A DNA stretch of 58,375 nucleotides from Akkermansiaceae bacterium (GCA_903934285.1 CAIZNN010000215.1:1-58375); one strand, 5' to 3'. Positions 43,374 to 53,820 are shown, numbered from the stretch's first letter. Notes: generated by a model not told the origin, from the letters alone. Numbers and translations: made by a program.

Positions 43374-45215
43374 ATGCATCCTGACGTGGCGAAGCTGGTG
43401 GAAGCCGGCCGCATTCCCAAATCTGTTGGCGAGCGCCTTTCTCAATTGGCTCCCGGAAGTTTCTGTACTCACAAATCCTTCGGGGCCGGCAAGGTCATCG
43501 ATTGGGATTTGCCCGCAAAAAAGGTCACCATCGATTTCGAAAAGTCGATGGGCCAGGTGATGGAACTGCAGTTTGCCTTCCAGAAAACCGAGTGGATCCC
43601 GGACGCTGACTTCCGTGCCAAGAAAATCGAGCAAATCGAGGAACTGCGGACCTTGGCGAAGCACGATCCGGTCGAATTGGTGGTGCACTTGGTGCACAGC
43701 CATGGCGGCAGCATGACCGGCGAGGCGTTGGAAAAAGAACTCTGCGGCACCGTTATCGCCGAAGCGGCCTTCAAAAAATGGTGGGATGCCACCAAGAAAG
43801 CCCTGCGCGAAAGCCGCCGTGCGGTCATTCCCTCCAAGCGCACCGAGGCGATCGTGTTGCGCGATGGCGACCGCAGTCCGGCGGAAGCGTTGGTGGCCGA
43901 TTTTGAAGCAGCCCGCGACATCAAGGGGATGATTCGCGCCCTGGAAGCGATTGCCGCGGATATCGGCGCGTTCGAACACGACACCGAAGCCCTCAAGCGC
44001 CTGCTCCACGATATCGACGAAGGCGCGCAAAAGGCGTCGCGCGTCCAGCTCGGCCAAGCGCTGCAACTCGTGGCCGCCCGCGATGAAGTCATCGGGTCGT
44101 CCAAGGCCCTTGAGCTCGATCCGACCGCGGTGCGCCTCGCCGATCTGGTGGCCAGCGTCGATCCCATCAAGCTCGCGGAGGATGTGGGTGCGTTGCCCTC
44201 GACGCGGCAGCGGGCGGTGTTTGAAGCGTTTCCGGATGCCTTCGGCGAAGGCTGGGTGGCCAAGGTCGTGCAAGTGTTTGATCGGGTGGGCGCCCGCGGC
44301 GTCACCGAAATCGCCCGCATTTTGTTGGACCGGGGCGGCATGCCCGCCCTCGCCACTCATCTGCGCTCGGCCCTGGCCCGCCGCGCGCTCGGCCCGGATG
44401 CCCTCATTTGGGTGTGCCGCGAGCGCAAGAACGCTGCCGTCGGCGTCTTCAGTCCCGACGTCGGCGCCTCCATCCTCAATTTGCTCGAAAACGACCACCT
44501 TGCCGATGGGCCGCGCAAAACTTCGCGTCTCCAAACCCTCCTCAACGAAGATAAGAATCTCCTCGGCGATCTGGTCTCCATCATGGACATCAACGAGTCG
44601 CGCAACTTCGCCCGCCGCCTGCTCGATTGCCCGGTGTTTGGCGAATTGGAAAAAAAATCCCTGATGGCACGCATTATTAAAATCCGCCCGGAAACCGCCG
44701 AGCTCGTCAGCGGCGAAAACGCCAAAAAACGCGAGGAACCGCTGCTGGTCTCCTGGGATAGCCTCGAACGCAAAAAAACCGAACTCGACGAGCTCATCCG
44801 CGTCCGCATCCCACAGAACACCCGCGATATCTCGATCGCCCGCTCGTATGGCGACCTGCGCGAAAACTTCGAATACAAATCCGCCAAGGACCTCCAGCGC
44901 TACCTCTCGCACCGCAAGCACGAACTCGAGAAAGACATCGGCCGCGCCCGCGGCTCGGATTTCAAAGGCTCGGATGCCAGCAAGGTCAATATCGGCACGG
45001 TGGTCACCCTCACCGATGCCGCCGGTGCGGAAAGCGTCATGTGCGTGCTCGGCGCCTGGGACTCCGTGCCGGAGAAACAACACGTGTCCTACCTGTCCGA
45101 TGTGGGCAAAGCCTTGTTGGGGCGCGCCCCGGGCGATGCTGTCGAGGTCCGCGACACCGCCACCGAGCTGATGCGGACCCTAACCATCAAAACGATCGCG
45201 CCATTCAATCCGTAA
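43374..45215 (+). CDS. Large GreA/GreB-like protein with CarD/SH3-like N-terminal segment
   Basis: A 613-residue protein. Residues 25-75 form a small barrel-like segment with FGAGKVIDWDLPAKKVTIDF, reminiscent of CarD/RNA-polymerase-binding domains. Residues 80-450 are helical with no motif I recognise. Residues 455-613 match transcript-cleavage factor GreA: the coiled coil with acidic tip (SYGDLRENFEYKSAKDLQRY, keeping the catalytic Asp and Glu) and the FKBP-like domain (VNIGTVVTLTDA). Ordinary GreA is about 158 residues, so this is a fourfold extension. It probably rescues or modulates stalled RNA polymerase. The ATG at 43374 excludes an upstream frame running through the PDZ gene. Confidence 0.8.
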   Translation: MHPDVAKLVEAGRIPKSVGERLSQLAPGSFCTHKSFGAGKVIDWDLPAKKVTIDFEKSMGQVMELQFAFQKTEWIPDADFRAKKIEQIEELRTLAKHDPVELVVHLVHSHGGSMTGEALEKELCGTVIAEAAFKKWWDATKKALRESRRAVIPSKRTEAIVLRDGDRSPAEALVADFEAARDIKGMIRALEAIAADIGAFEHDTEALKRLLHDIDEGAQKASRVQLGQALQLVAARDEVIGSSKALELDPTAVRLADLVASVDPIKLAEDVGALPSTRQRAVFEAFPDAFGEGWVAKVVQVFDRVGARGVTEIARILLDRGGMPALATHLRSALARRALGPDALIWVCRERKNAAVGVFSPDVGASILNLLENDHLADGPRKTSRLQTLLNEDKNLLGDLVSIMDINESRNFARRLLDCPVFGELEKKSLMARIIKIRPETAELVSGENAKKREEPLLVSWDSLERKKTELDELIRVRIPQNTRDISIARSYGDLRENFEYKSAKDLQRYLSHRKHELEKDIGRARGSDFKGSDASKVNIGTVVTLTDAAGAESVMCVLGAWDSVPEKQHVSYLSDVGKALLGRAPGDAVEVRDTATELMRTLTIKTIAPFNP

Positions 45216-45221
45216 AAGACA

Positions 45222-45350
45222 CAAGACCGCTGCGCTGCAAGACGCAAGACCGCTGCGCTCCAAGACAAGAAAATGAAGAGCCCCTTGGACCACGCCGAGC
45301 ACATCTTCCTCTTGTCTTCTGTCTTCTGTCTCCTAGTCTTCTGTCTTGTT
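45222..45350. repeat. 23-bp tandem repeat and complementary pyrimidine tract before eno
   Basis: Two near-identical 23-bp units (CAAGACCGCTGCGCT core at 45222 and 45245) are followed by AAGACAAGA (45262-45270). A pyrimidine-rich run, TCTTGTCTT at 45310-45318, then repeated TCTTCTGTC, follows. The two sides can pair (9-bp stem). It lies between the GreA-like gene and eno and could terminate the first or shape the leader of the second. Confidence 0.6.
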
Positions 45351-45365
45351 CAGATCTCCCCCTAA

Positions 45366-46685
<1,320 letters not shown>

Positions 46686-46701
46686 GCGCGTTCCTCCACG
46701 C

Positions 46702-46723
46702 CGCGCCGGCTGCAACCGGCGCG
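46702..46723 (+). other. GC hairpin after enolase
   Basis: CGCGCCGG pairs with CCGGCGCG across a six-base loop, 17 bp after the eno stop. No T-run follows, so it is not a terminator alone; it may protect the 3' end of the eno transcript. Confidence 0.55.
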
Positions 46724-46749
46724 TGACCTGGCAATCGTTGCCCTCTCCC

Positions 46750-46783
46750 CGACGGCGGACCCATCCCGGTCCGCCGTCGTTTT
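46750..46783 (+). terminator. Intrinsic terminator of eno
   Basis: A perfect 12-bp stem, CGACGGCGGACC with GGTCCGCCGTCG, around a six-base loop and followed at once by TTTT. It is the clearest rho-independent terminator in the window. Confidence 0.9.
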
Positions 46784-46814
46784 GGACTGAGGTGACAAGT
46801 CACCGCAGTCCAAA
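46781..46814. repeat. REP-like palindrome TTTGGACTG...CAGTCCAAA
   Basis: A long imperfect hairpin: TTTGGACTG / CAGTCCAAA arms (9 bp), an AG/CG internal mismatch, then GTGAC / GTCAC (5 bp) around an AA loop. It overlaps the end of the eno terminator. Its size and symmetry resemble bacterial REP elements, and a REP-associated transposase gene is encoded at the end of this window. Only one copy was seen here. Confidence 0.55.
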
Positions 46815-46936
46815 GCGGCGCCCAGCCGCCAGCATGCTGTCGTGCACCGGGCACCATTTTCTAACCGAACCGTATGGCGCCCGCCCGCCCGCACATTTTC
46901 AGGAAAGATCCGGCCTGCCAGCTGCGTAGCGTCGCG

Positions 46937-48271
46937 ATGACAAACTCCAGACGGACATTCTTGAAAACCGGAATGGCGGCAGCGCTGAGCGGCCCGAACT
47001 TGTTAGCGCAGGCCGCCGCCCCCGCCCGCAAACTGCGCATCGCCGGCATCGGCGTCGGCGGCATGGGCAGCGGCAATCTGGGCAATTTGGCCGCCGAAAA
47101 CATTGTGGCGCTCTGTGATGTCGACCATGCCTTCGCCGCCCCGACGTTTGCCAAATTCCCGGCCGCCAAGCGCTGGCGGGATTTCCGCGAGATGCTGGCA
47201 AAACAAGACGACATCGAGGCGGTGCTGATTGCCACGCCCGACCACACCCACGCCGCCATTGCCATGGCCGCGCTGCGGGCCGGCAAGCATGTCTATTGTC
47301 AAAAGCCGCTGACCCACGATATCTACGAGGCGCGCCAATTGGCCGCCGCCGCCGCCGCCGCCAAAGGCTGCGTTGCCGTCATGGGCAACCAATATCATTC
47401 CTCGACCGGTGCTCACAAGGTGGTCGAATGGGTGCGCGCCGGTGTCATCGGCGAGGTCAAACGGGTCGTCGCCTGGTGCAGCCTGAATTACCGGCCCTTC
47501 GGCAATGCCCCGTGGGCCACCCTCACCGACACGCCGCCTGCCGACACGCCGCCGGTCCCGCAAACCCTGGACTGGGATCTGTGGCTGGGCCCTGCCAAAA
47601 CCCGCCCCTACCACCCCACCTACCACCCGGCGCGCTGGCGGGCATGGTGGGATTTCGGCTGCGGCATGATGGGGGATCGCGGTGTGCATACCCTCGACGC
47701 CGCCTGTTGGGCACTCGATCTAACCGCTCCGGCAAGCATCGAGCGGCTGGCGATTGATGGCGCCAACGAGTACATCCACCCGGACAAGGCCCACGTCCGC
47801 TATCAATTCCCGGCGCGCGGGAACTTCCCGGCGCTGCAACTCGATTGGTATTCCGGCGAGCGACCGGCGGAGGTCGCCGATCTCGCCGGCGGGCGCAAGC
47901 TCGGCGATGACGAGGGCGGTTCGGTCATCATTGGCAGCCGCGGCGTCATCAGCCACGGCACCTATGCCACCGAGCAACTCAACTTGTTTCCCGACACGCT
48001 CATGGAGCAGGCCCGCAAGCTGCCCTCCACGCTGCCGGAGCTGCGTGGCAGCCATGAGGCCATCTGGGCTGCCGCGTGCAAGGGGCAGGGCCCGGTATCG
48101 TCCGATTTCGCCTACGCCGCCGCCCTAACCGAAATGACCCATCTCGGCAATCTGGCCATCCGGCTCGGTGGCAAGATCGAATGGGATGCCGCGGCCGGGC
48201 GCGCCACCAACCGGCCCGAAGCCGCGGCCCTCATCCGCATGCCGCGGCGCGAGGGATGGGAACTGGCCTGA
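46937..48271 (+). CDS. Tat-exported Gfo/Idh/MocA-family oxidoreductase
   Basis: A 444-residue NAD(P)-dependent oxidoreductase-like protein. A twin-arginine signal (NSRRTFLKTG) opens the sequence; the ATG at 46937 places it correctly, while a longer upstream frame would bury it. The Rossmann domain has IAGIGVGGMGSGNLGNL and GKHVYCQKPLTHD, where the usual EKP is QKP. YHPARWRAWWDFGCGMMGDRGVHTLDAACW is typical of Tat-type members common in Planctomycetes and Verrucomicrobia, which act on sugars. The substrate is unknown. Confidence 0.9.
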   Translation: MTNSRRTFLKTGMAAALSGPNLLAQAAAPARKLRIAGIGVGGMGSGNLGNLAAENIVALCDVDHAFAAPTFAKFPAAKRWRDFREMLAKQDDIEAVLIATPDHTHAAIAMAALRAGKHVYCQKPLTHDIYEARQLAAAAAAAKGCVAVMGNQYHSSTGAHKVVEWVRAGVIGEVKRVVAWCSLNYRPFGNAPWATLTDTPPADTPPVPQTLDWDLWLGPAKTRPYHPTYHPARWRAWWDFGCGMMGDRGVHTLDAACWALDLTAPASIERLAIDGANEYIHPDKAHVRYQFPARGNFPALQLDWYSGERPAEVADLAGGRKLGDDEGGSVIIGSRGVISHGTYATEQLNLFPDTLMEQARKLPSTLPELRGSHEAIWAAACKGQGPVSSDFAYAAALTEMTHLGNLAIRLGGKIEWDAAAGRATNRPEAAALIRMPRREGWELA

Positions 48272-48283
48272 AGCCGCGGTTGC

Positions 48284-48565
48284 CTACGCCATGAGCCGCT
48301 GAAACCCCTTGTGCGCATACCTGCAACGAAAGGGTGGCGCCGTGAGTTGCGGCGTCCAGCCATTGGTGCGGCCAAATTCAATCGCCCCGGTGACCATCTC
48401 GTGATTGACAATGCGCGGCAACTCCGCGAGCAGCAATTGGCCGTTGACCGAGGCGCTCAATTCCACGTGCAGCTCGTTGACAACCGTCCGGTTGTGGATG
48501 ATCCACTGGTAATGGGTGTCGCGGAAAATCAGGCTTTTCTTGTTATTGCGCTGGGGTCTGGGCAT
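48284..48565 (-). CDS. Conserved small protein, unknown function
   Basis: A 93-residue basic protein with a compact core: KKSLIFRDTHYQWIIHNR, then VNELHVELSASVNGQLLLAELPRIVNHEMV, ending near CRYAHKGFQRL. Alternating strand-like segments suggest a small beta-rich domain. The composition is that of a real protein, unlike the antisense frames around it. The ATG at 48565 starts it just beyond the sulfatase stop. I do not recognise a family. Confidence 0.55.
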   Translation of the reverse strand: MPRPQRNNKKSLIFRDTHYQWIIHNRTVVNELHVELSASVNGQLLLAELPRIVNHEMVTGAIEFGRTNGWTPQLTAPPFRCRYAHKGFQRLMA

Positions 48566-48629
48566 TGGGGGAGGCGGCTGCACTCGCAGCCTGCCCGCCA
48601 CCGGCGGCCACTTCAACCAAAAACCGCAG

Positions 48630-50084
48630 CTAATCACCCTGCCGGTCCTGCAGTTGCTGCCGCAGCCGGTTGAGCTCGTCCTTTAACTGCGTCACGATGT
48701 GCTGCGATTCGGGATTGTGGTAGAGATTGATCCGCTCGGCGGGATCGCTTTGCAGGTCGAACAACTCCCACTCGTCCACCTGCCCCGGCTGTTTCATGTC
48801 ACCCATTTGGGTGCCGTTGTCGGTGCCTACCGCCCCCTTGTAGTGGATCAGCTTGTATCGCTCGGTGCGCACGCCGAAGTGCGGCGCGATGCCGTATTCC
48901 GCGGCATAGTACCGGTAGTAAATCGAGCGCCGCCAATCCTTTGGTGGCTCGCCGGCCAGCAGCGGGCGCAAGCTGCGGCCCTGCATGTCGGCGGGCACCG
49001 CGACCCCTGCGAGGTCCAGCAGCGTTGGCGCAATGTCGATGTTGAGCACCATTGCGGCGCTCGCCGAGCCCGGCTTGATCAGGCGTGGATAGCGCACCAG
49101 CAGCGGCATGCGGAGCGATTCCTCCATCATCCAGCGTTTGTCGAACCAGCCGTGCTCGCCAAGGAAAAACCCCTGGTCGGAGCTATAGATGACTATGGTG
49201 TCCTGAGTGAGGTGGTTGCGGTCGAGCCAGTCGAGCACGCGGCCGACATTTTCGTCCAGGCCGGCGGCGCAGCGCAGATAGTGTTTCAGGTATTGCTGAT
49301 AGATCCAGCTCCGCCGCTGCTTGGTCGTGAGCCCGGCCGGCGGCTCGCCCCAATCCGATTGCTGCCAGCGCAACAAGTTCTCAACCCGCAGCCAGCTCGC
49401 CGCGCTCACCGCCGCGCGGCCCTCCAAGTCGTCGTGCAAGGAAGCCGGTTCCGGCAGCGTCGCGGTGGCAAAATATGACTCGAACCGCTTCGCCGGCTGC
49501 CACGGCATGTGGGCGGCCTTGTCATTGATGCAGATGGCGAACGGGCGCTGGGGGTCGCGCTGGTCGAGCCATCTTAGCGCCAGCGTGGCGGTGACATCGC
49601 TGACGTGGCCCGGCTCGACGCGGCGTCCTTGTGCCGAAATGAACTCCGGATCGTGGTACCGGCCCTGGTCGGGCAGGATGTCGTAATAATCGAAACCCAG
49701 CGGCTGGCTGCCGAGATGATACTTGCCAACCAATGCCGTCTGGTAGCCGGCGGCGCGCAACGATTCGGGAAATGTCCGGTGGCTGCGGTCGTAGGGCTTC
49801 CAGCCCATCGCCCCGTTGACGTGGCCGTATTTGCCGGTGAGAATGGCCGCCCGGCTCGGCGCGCAGATCGCCTCGGTGCAAAAGCAATGGTCGAACCGGA
49901 TGCCGGCGCTGGCAAGGCGGTCAAGATTCGGGGTTTGCATCAACTTGCCGCCGTAACACCCGATCGCCTGGGTGGCATGATCGTCACTGAGAAAAAAGAT
50001 GATGTTAGGTCGTGGCCGTGCCGCCCCCCGGGCTGGCAGCAACGACCCCAGCAGCACCGCGAGCAGAAACGTGCGCCTGATCAC
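48630..50084 (-). CDS. Exported sulfatase
   Basis: A 484-residue arylsulfatase-family enzyme with a signal peptide ([19 protein letters not shown]). The formylglycine motif C-x-P-S-R is present as CAPSR (74-78) in [15 protein letters not shown], so it should be matured by an anaerobic or FGE-type system. Metal ligands start in [12 protein letters not shown] and recur in [18 protein letters not shown] at 50084 (or 50087) fits the signal peptide; no ATG lies there, and the frame stays open upstream into a carB-like fragment. Sulfated polysaccharide degradation is the usual role of such proteins. Confidence 0.88.
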   Translation of the reverse strand: MIRRTFLLAVLLGSLLPARGAARPRPNIIFFLSDDHATQAIGCYGGKLMQTPNLDRLASAGIRFDHCFCTEAICAPSRAAILTGKYGHVNGAMGWKPYDRSHRTFPESLRAAGYQTALVGKYHLGSQPLGFDYYDILPDQGRYHDPEFISAQGRRVEPGHVSDVTATLALRWLDQRDPQRPFAICINDKAAHMPWQPAKRFESYFATATLPEPASLHDDLEGRAAVSAASWLRVENLLRWQQSDWGEPPAGLTTKQRRSWIYQQYLKHYLRCAAGLDENVGRVLDWLDRNHLTQDTIVIYSSDQGFFLGEHGWFDKRWMMEESLRMPLLVRYPRLIKPGSASAAMVLNIDIAPTLLDLAGVAVPADMQGRSLRPLLAGEPPKDWRRSIYYRYYAAEYGIAPHFGVRTERYKLIHYKGAVGTDNGTQMGDMKQPGQVDEWELFDLQSDPAERINLYHNPESQHIVTQLKDELNRLRQQLQDRQGD

Positions 50085-50123
50085 CACCGCGATGATGCGC
50101 ACGCTCTGATAGTCCGGCGCGCG

Positions 50124-50234
50124 CGGCGCCTTGCACGCTCGGGTGCCGGAATAATCGAACTCACAGGCTTGGCCGGTCACGAGCGGGCCGGCGCCGATGA
50201 TGAGGACTTTCTTGATGTCATCTCTTCGCGGCAT
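50124..50234 (-). pseudogene. Broken 5' end of carB (carbamoyl-phosphate synthase large subunit)
   Basis: From the ATG at 50234 the frame reads [18 protein letters not shown], then [18 protein letters not shown], which is the N-terminus of CarB almost residue for residue. After about 37 residues the similarity fades ([10 protein letters not shown]) at a GC-rich junction, and the frame runs into the sulfatase signal peptide. The remaining ~1000 residues of CarB are absent. It lies beside pyrimidine and purine genes. It is a remnant, or a short leader captured by the sulfatase gene. Confidence 0.78.
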
Positions 50235-50344
50235 AATGTGCTGGCGGTTATGCTTCGTGGCTGGCGGGGACGCCAAGACAATTCTCCGCATTTGGCGTGA
50301 TTCGGGGTTGAGTCCGACGCGGAATTGCGCAATAAAGGCCGCGG

Positions 50345-51598
50345 ATGAGAATTTTGGTCGTAGGTAAAGGCGGGCGTGAACACGCGTTGGTGCGGGCACT
50401 GGCAGAATCACCGGAGCCGCCCACCATTTTCTGCTTCCCGGGTAGCGACGCGATTTTCGAGCTGGCCGCGCCGGTGCCAGCCACCGGTTTGGAATCGCTG
50501 GTGGCCTGGATGCAATCCCACGCCATCGACCTCTGCGTGGCGGGTGAGGAAAGCTACCTGGTCACGGGCGAAGGGCTGGCCAACCTCTGCGCGCGGGCCG
50601 GGATTCCGTGTTGGGGGCCGCCCAAGCAAGCCGCCCAGCTGGAAGCCAGCAAGGAGTTTGCCAAGGGCTTTCTGCTGCGCAACGCCATCCCGACCGCTCG
50701 CGCCACCGCCTGCGACACTTTCGATGAAGCCCTCGCCGCCATCGCCGGCGAGTACCCGACCGTCCTCAAATTCGATGGCCTGGCCGCAGGCAAGGGCGTC
50801 GCGGTGTGCCCGGATGCAGCCAGCGCGCGCGGGTTTCTGGATGAGGTGTTGGTGCAGCAGCGGTTTGGCGCGGGCCGGGTGCTGGTGGAACAATGTCTTA
50901 CCGGCCCGGAAGTGTCCGTGTTCGCCGCCATCGTGGACGATGACTACCTGATTTTCACGCCCGCCCGCGATTACAAGCGCATCGGCGACGGCGACTGCGG
51001 CCCTAACACCGGCGGCATGGGCGCCGTGGCCAGCCGCCAACTCGTGCCCCCGGACGTCCTCGCGCGGATCGAAGCGGAAATCGTCAGACCCACGGTAGAC
51101 GGGCTGCGCCGCGAAGGCCTGCCCTATCGCGGGTTCCTCTATTTCGGCATCATGCTCACCCCCAGCGGCCCCCAAGTCATCGAATACAATTGCCGCTTCG
51201 GCGACCCCGAATGCCAGGCGGTGATGCCGTTGGTGCGCGGGGATTTGGCGGGCTTCTGCCTGGCCGGGGCGCAGGGCCGGTTGCGCCGCGACTTGCTCAC
51301 CTTTGATGCCGGCTGGAGCGTGTGCGTCATTCTGGCCTCCGCCGGCTACCCGGATGCGTCGCACAGCGGCGACCGCATCGCCGGTCTCGACGCCATCGGC
51401 AACGCCCGCGTCTATCATGCCGGCACCCGCAAAACCGCCGCCGGCGATTGGGAAACCCACGGCGGTCGCGTGCTGGCCGTCGTCGCCGATGCCGCCAGCC
51501 GCGCCGAGGCGGTCGCCCGCGCCCACGCCGCCGCCGATCAAATCCACTTCGCCGGGCTGCAACGGCGGCGCGATATCGGCCTCCTCCATTTTTCTTAA
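50345..51598 (+). CDS. purD: Phosphoribosylamine-glycine ligase
   Basis: A 417-residue ATP-grasp enzyme of purine synthesis (GAR synthetase). It opens with [19 protein letters not shown]. The ATP-grasp core has [14 protein letters not shown], the diagnostic [19 protein letters not shown], and metal ligands in [15 protein letters not shown]. It diverges from the carB remnant/sulfatase across 110 bp and precedes pyrR by 21 bp, mixing purine and pyrimidine genes in one transcript. Confidence 0.96.
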   Translation: MRILVVGKGGREHALVRALAESPEPPTIFCFPGSDAIFELAAPVPATGLESLVAWMQSHAIDLCVAGEESYLVTGEGLANLCARAGIPCWGPPKQAAQLEASKEFAKGFLLRNAIPTARATACDTFDEALAAIAGEYPTVLKFDGLAAGKGVAVCPDAASARGFLDEVLVQQRFGAGRVLVEQCLTGPEVSVFAAIVDDDYLIFTPARDYKRIGDGDCGPNTGGMGAVASRQLVPPDVLARIEAEIVRPTVDGLRREGLPYRGFLYFGIMLTPSGPQVIEYNCRFGDPECQAVMPLVRGDLAGFCLAGAQGRLRRDLLTFDAGWSVCVILASAGYPDASHSGDRIAGLDAIGNARVYHAGTRKTAAGDWETHGGRVLAVVADAASRAEAVARAHAAADQIHFAGLQRRRDIGLLHFS

Positions 51599-51619
51599 CC
51601 CTGCTGCCTCGCCACCTTC

Positions 51620-52168
51620 ATGTCCGTCACCCTTAGCGCAGAAGATATCGCCGCCGGCGTGGACCGCCTGGCCGCAGCCATCCGCGAACAAACCGCCGGC
51701 GCCCCCATCGCTCTCGTCGGCATCCGCCGCCGCGGCGATGAGGTGGCCCAACGCGTCCTCACCCGCCTCGCCGAAGACGACCGCGAACTTAATTTCGGCA
51801 TCCTCGACATTTCCCTCTACCGCGACGATTTCGAGCACCTGCACGAAAACCCTAGGTTGTTAGAATCGGACATTCCCTTTCCGCTGGAAGGGGCGCATGT
51901 GATACTGGTGGATGATGTGTTGTTCACCGGGCGCACCGTCCGCGCCGCGCTCGACGCGCTGTCGGACTACGGGCGGCCCGCCAAAGTGGAACTCGCCGTG
52001 CTCATCGACCGCGGCCACCGTGAGATGCCGATTCAACCCGACTACACCGGCATCACCCTGAGCACTCAGCGCCTCGACCAGGTGTTGGTGTCCTTGGAGC
52101 AAATCGATGGGCTCGATCAAGTTCGCGTCGTCGCCAAAGAATCCCATGAACCCTCTCCCGCCGCGTAA
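51620..52168 (+). CDS. pyrR: PyrR-type uracil phosphoribosyltransferase/regulator
   Basis: A 182-residue type I phosphoribosyltransferase. The PRPP loop is VILVDDVLFTGRTVRAAL; ALVGIRRRGDEVA and LNFGILDISLYRDDF are PyrR hallmarks. In Gram-positives PyrR attenuates pyr operons by binding RNA; in many others only the enzymatic activity is certain. I saw no PyrR-binding antiterminator structure upstream of purD or pyrB. Its end overlaps the next gene by 23 bp. Confidence 0.92.
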   Translation: MSVTLSAEDIAAGVDRLAAAIREQTAGAPIALVGIRRRGDEVAQRVLTRLAEDDRELNFGILDISLYRDDFEHLHENPRLLESDIPFPLEGAHVILVDDVLFTGRTVRAALDALSDYGRPAKVELAVLIDRGHREMPIQPDYTGITLSTQRLDQVLVSLEQIDGLDQVRVVAKESHEPSPAA

Positions 52169-52904
52169 GAAATCCCCGGCGGAACTCGCCAGCCTCAGGG
52201 CAAGTCTCGGCATCCCGCCGCCGCCGCCGGGCACCCCCGCCTCATGCCCGCAACCGTTGCCGGATGCCTCGGCTCTGCTCGACGAGCCGCCCCCGCACGT
52301 CCCGGGCCGGCCGCAGGCGCGCGCGTTCAGGCGCCCCGAGCGCAGGGGCCAGCCACCGCCCGCCGCACTGTGGGAATCGCCCGCGCCGAGCAGCACACCA
52401 CCGCCGCCGGTGGTCGTGGCGCTGGCGGCCCCGCCGCGCCCGCGCCCGCTGCGCGCGCTGAAAAAATCCGAATCGGTGGCGCCGCCTGCCGCCGCCGCGG
52501 CCGAGGGCAGGCTTCCGGTCCACCGCCACGGCGACGAGGAATTGGCGGCCGCGCGCCGCCGCGATGCGCTCGCCGTGATGTCGCACGGTTCCTATCAACT
52601 GCCTGGCGCCGCCCATCCGCTGCTGCTGGCCCTCGGCTACCTGCTGGCCCTCGGCGGTGCCGCCGCGCCGGTGTTGCTAGACGGGCTGTCGCGGCTCACC
52701 GGGTCCTACGCGCTTGGCCTGGCCTGCGGCAGCGGCTATCATCTGCTCACCGCCGGCACGCTCGCCGCGCTGCCCGTCGCCGCTTTCATCCACGTCAGGA
52801 AAACCCTGTCGCGCCACCACGCCGCTTTCATCGCCAGTATCGTGTTTTTCGCCCTCGTCTTCGCCGTCCTTCACTATTTCCCCCAACTCCGGCATGCCAC
52901 GTAA
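52146..52904 (+). CDS. Proline-rich membrane protein between pyrR and pyrB
   Basis: A 252-residue protein. Residues 1-135 are extremely Pro/Ala/Arg-rich and disordered. Residues 150-250 contain three hydrophobic helices (HPLLLALGYLLALGGAAAPVLL; LTAGTLAALPVAAFIHV; AFIASIVFFALVFAVLHYF) separated by a short basic loop. It overlaps pyrR by 23 bp and pyrB by 11 bp, so translation of all three is linked. I recognise no domain and no reason in known pyrimidine biochemistry for its presence. Confidence 0.7.
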   Translation: MNPLPPRKKSPAELASLRASLGIPPPPPGTPASCPQPLPDASALLDEPPPHVPGRPQARAFRRPERRGQPPPAALWESPAPSSTPPPPVVVALAAPPRPRPLRALKKSESVAPPAAAAAEGRLPVHRHGDEELAAARRRDALAVMSHGSYQLPGAAHPLLLALGYLLALGGAAAPVLLDGLSRLTGSYALGLACGSGYHLLTAGTLAALPVAAFIHVRKTLSRHHAAFIASIVFFALVFAVLHYFPQLRHAT

Positions 52905-53820
52905 AGATTTGTTAGATATTGCGTCCCTGGCGCGGGAAGAGATCGAGCACCTGCTCGATCAAGCCATTCCGTTCAAGGACTTGTTCACCCGCTCGGTGAA
53001 AAAAGTCCCCGCGCTCAAGGGCAAATCCGTGCTCATGCTGTTTTACGAGGCGAGCACCCGCACCCACTCGTCCTTCGAGGTCGCCGCCAAACGGCTCTCC
53101 GCCGATGTCACCAATTTCGCCGTGGCCCACTCCTCCATCACCAAGGGCGAATCGGTTAGGGAAACCATCGAGACCTTGCAGGCGATGCGCTCGGATTTCA
53201 TCATCGTGCGCCACAGCCGCGCGGGCCTGCCCGGCACGATTGCCCGCCTGACCCGTGCCTCGGTGATCAACGCCGGTGACGGCGCCCACGCCCATCCCAC
53301 CCAGGCGTTGTTGGATGCCTTCACCATCAAGGAGAAATTCCCCGATCCCAGCGGCAAGCGGGTGCTCATCGTCGGCGATATCCTGCACTCCCGCGTCGCC
53401 CGCTCCACCAGCACCATCCTCAAGAAAATCGGCGTCGCCGTCGCCTATCTCGGCCCCGGTTCGCTGGTGCCCACCACCGGCCCGGAAAACATCCGCCGCT
53501 TCACCAACTATCAGGAGGCCATGGCCTGGGCACCGGATTTTGTCTATCTGCTGCGCGTGCAAATGGAGCGCCAGGATGTGCAATACTTCCCGAGTCTGCG
53601 CGAATACCACCGCCTCTACGGCATCACCGAGGCCCGCCTCGCCGAGATCCGCGCCCGCGGCCTCTATATCATGCATCCCGGCCCGGTCAACCGCGGCGTC
53701 GAGCTCTGCGACGCGGTGATGGATTACGAACGCTCGCTCATCAACGATCAGGTCGAAAACGGCATCGCCGTCCGCATGGCCGTGCTCTATTGGCTCAAGC
53801 CGCAACCGGTTGCCGGTTAA
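52894..53820 (+). CDS. pyrB: Aspartate carbamoyltransferase catalytic subunit
   Basis: A 308-residue transcarbamylase. The carbamoyl-phosphate motif is STRTHSSFE (from residue 54), followed by HPTQALLDAF, and MHPGPVNRGVEL in the aspartate domain. The ATG at 52894 lies 11 bp inside the preceding gene. No regulatory subunit (pyrI) or inactive PyrC partner adjoins it, pointing to a simple trimeric enzyme or the PyrB-PyrC type complex. Confidence 0.96.
   Translation: MPRKDLLDIASLAREEIEHLLDQAIPFKDLFTRSVKKVPALKGKSVLMLFYEASTRTHSSFEVAAKRLSADVTNFAVAHSSITKGESVRETIETLQAMRSDFIIVRHSRAGLPGTIARLTRASVINAGDGAHAHPTQALLDAFTIKEKFPDPSGKRVLIVGDILHSRVARSTSTILKKIGVAVAYLGPGSLVPTTGPENIRRFTNYQEAMAWAPDFVYLLRVQMERQDVQYFPSLREYHRLYGITEARLAEIRARGLYIMHPGPVNRGVELCDAVMDYERSLINDQVENGIAVRMAVLYWLKPQPVAG

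Noticed and set aside
43101..45083. A 660-codon open frame antisense to the GreA-like gene
   Set aside because: It mirrors codon bias of the real gene on the other strand, has no domain pattern, and the plus-strand protein is clearly a GreA family member.
50408..51844. A 478-codon open frame antisense to purD
   Set aside because: purD has all ATP-grasp motifs on the plus strand; the antisense frame has none.
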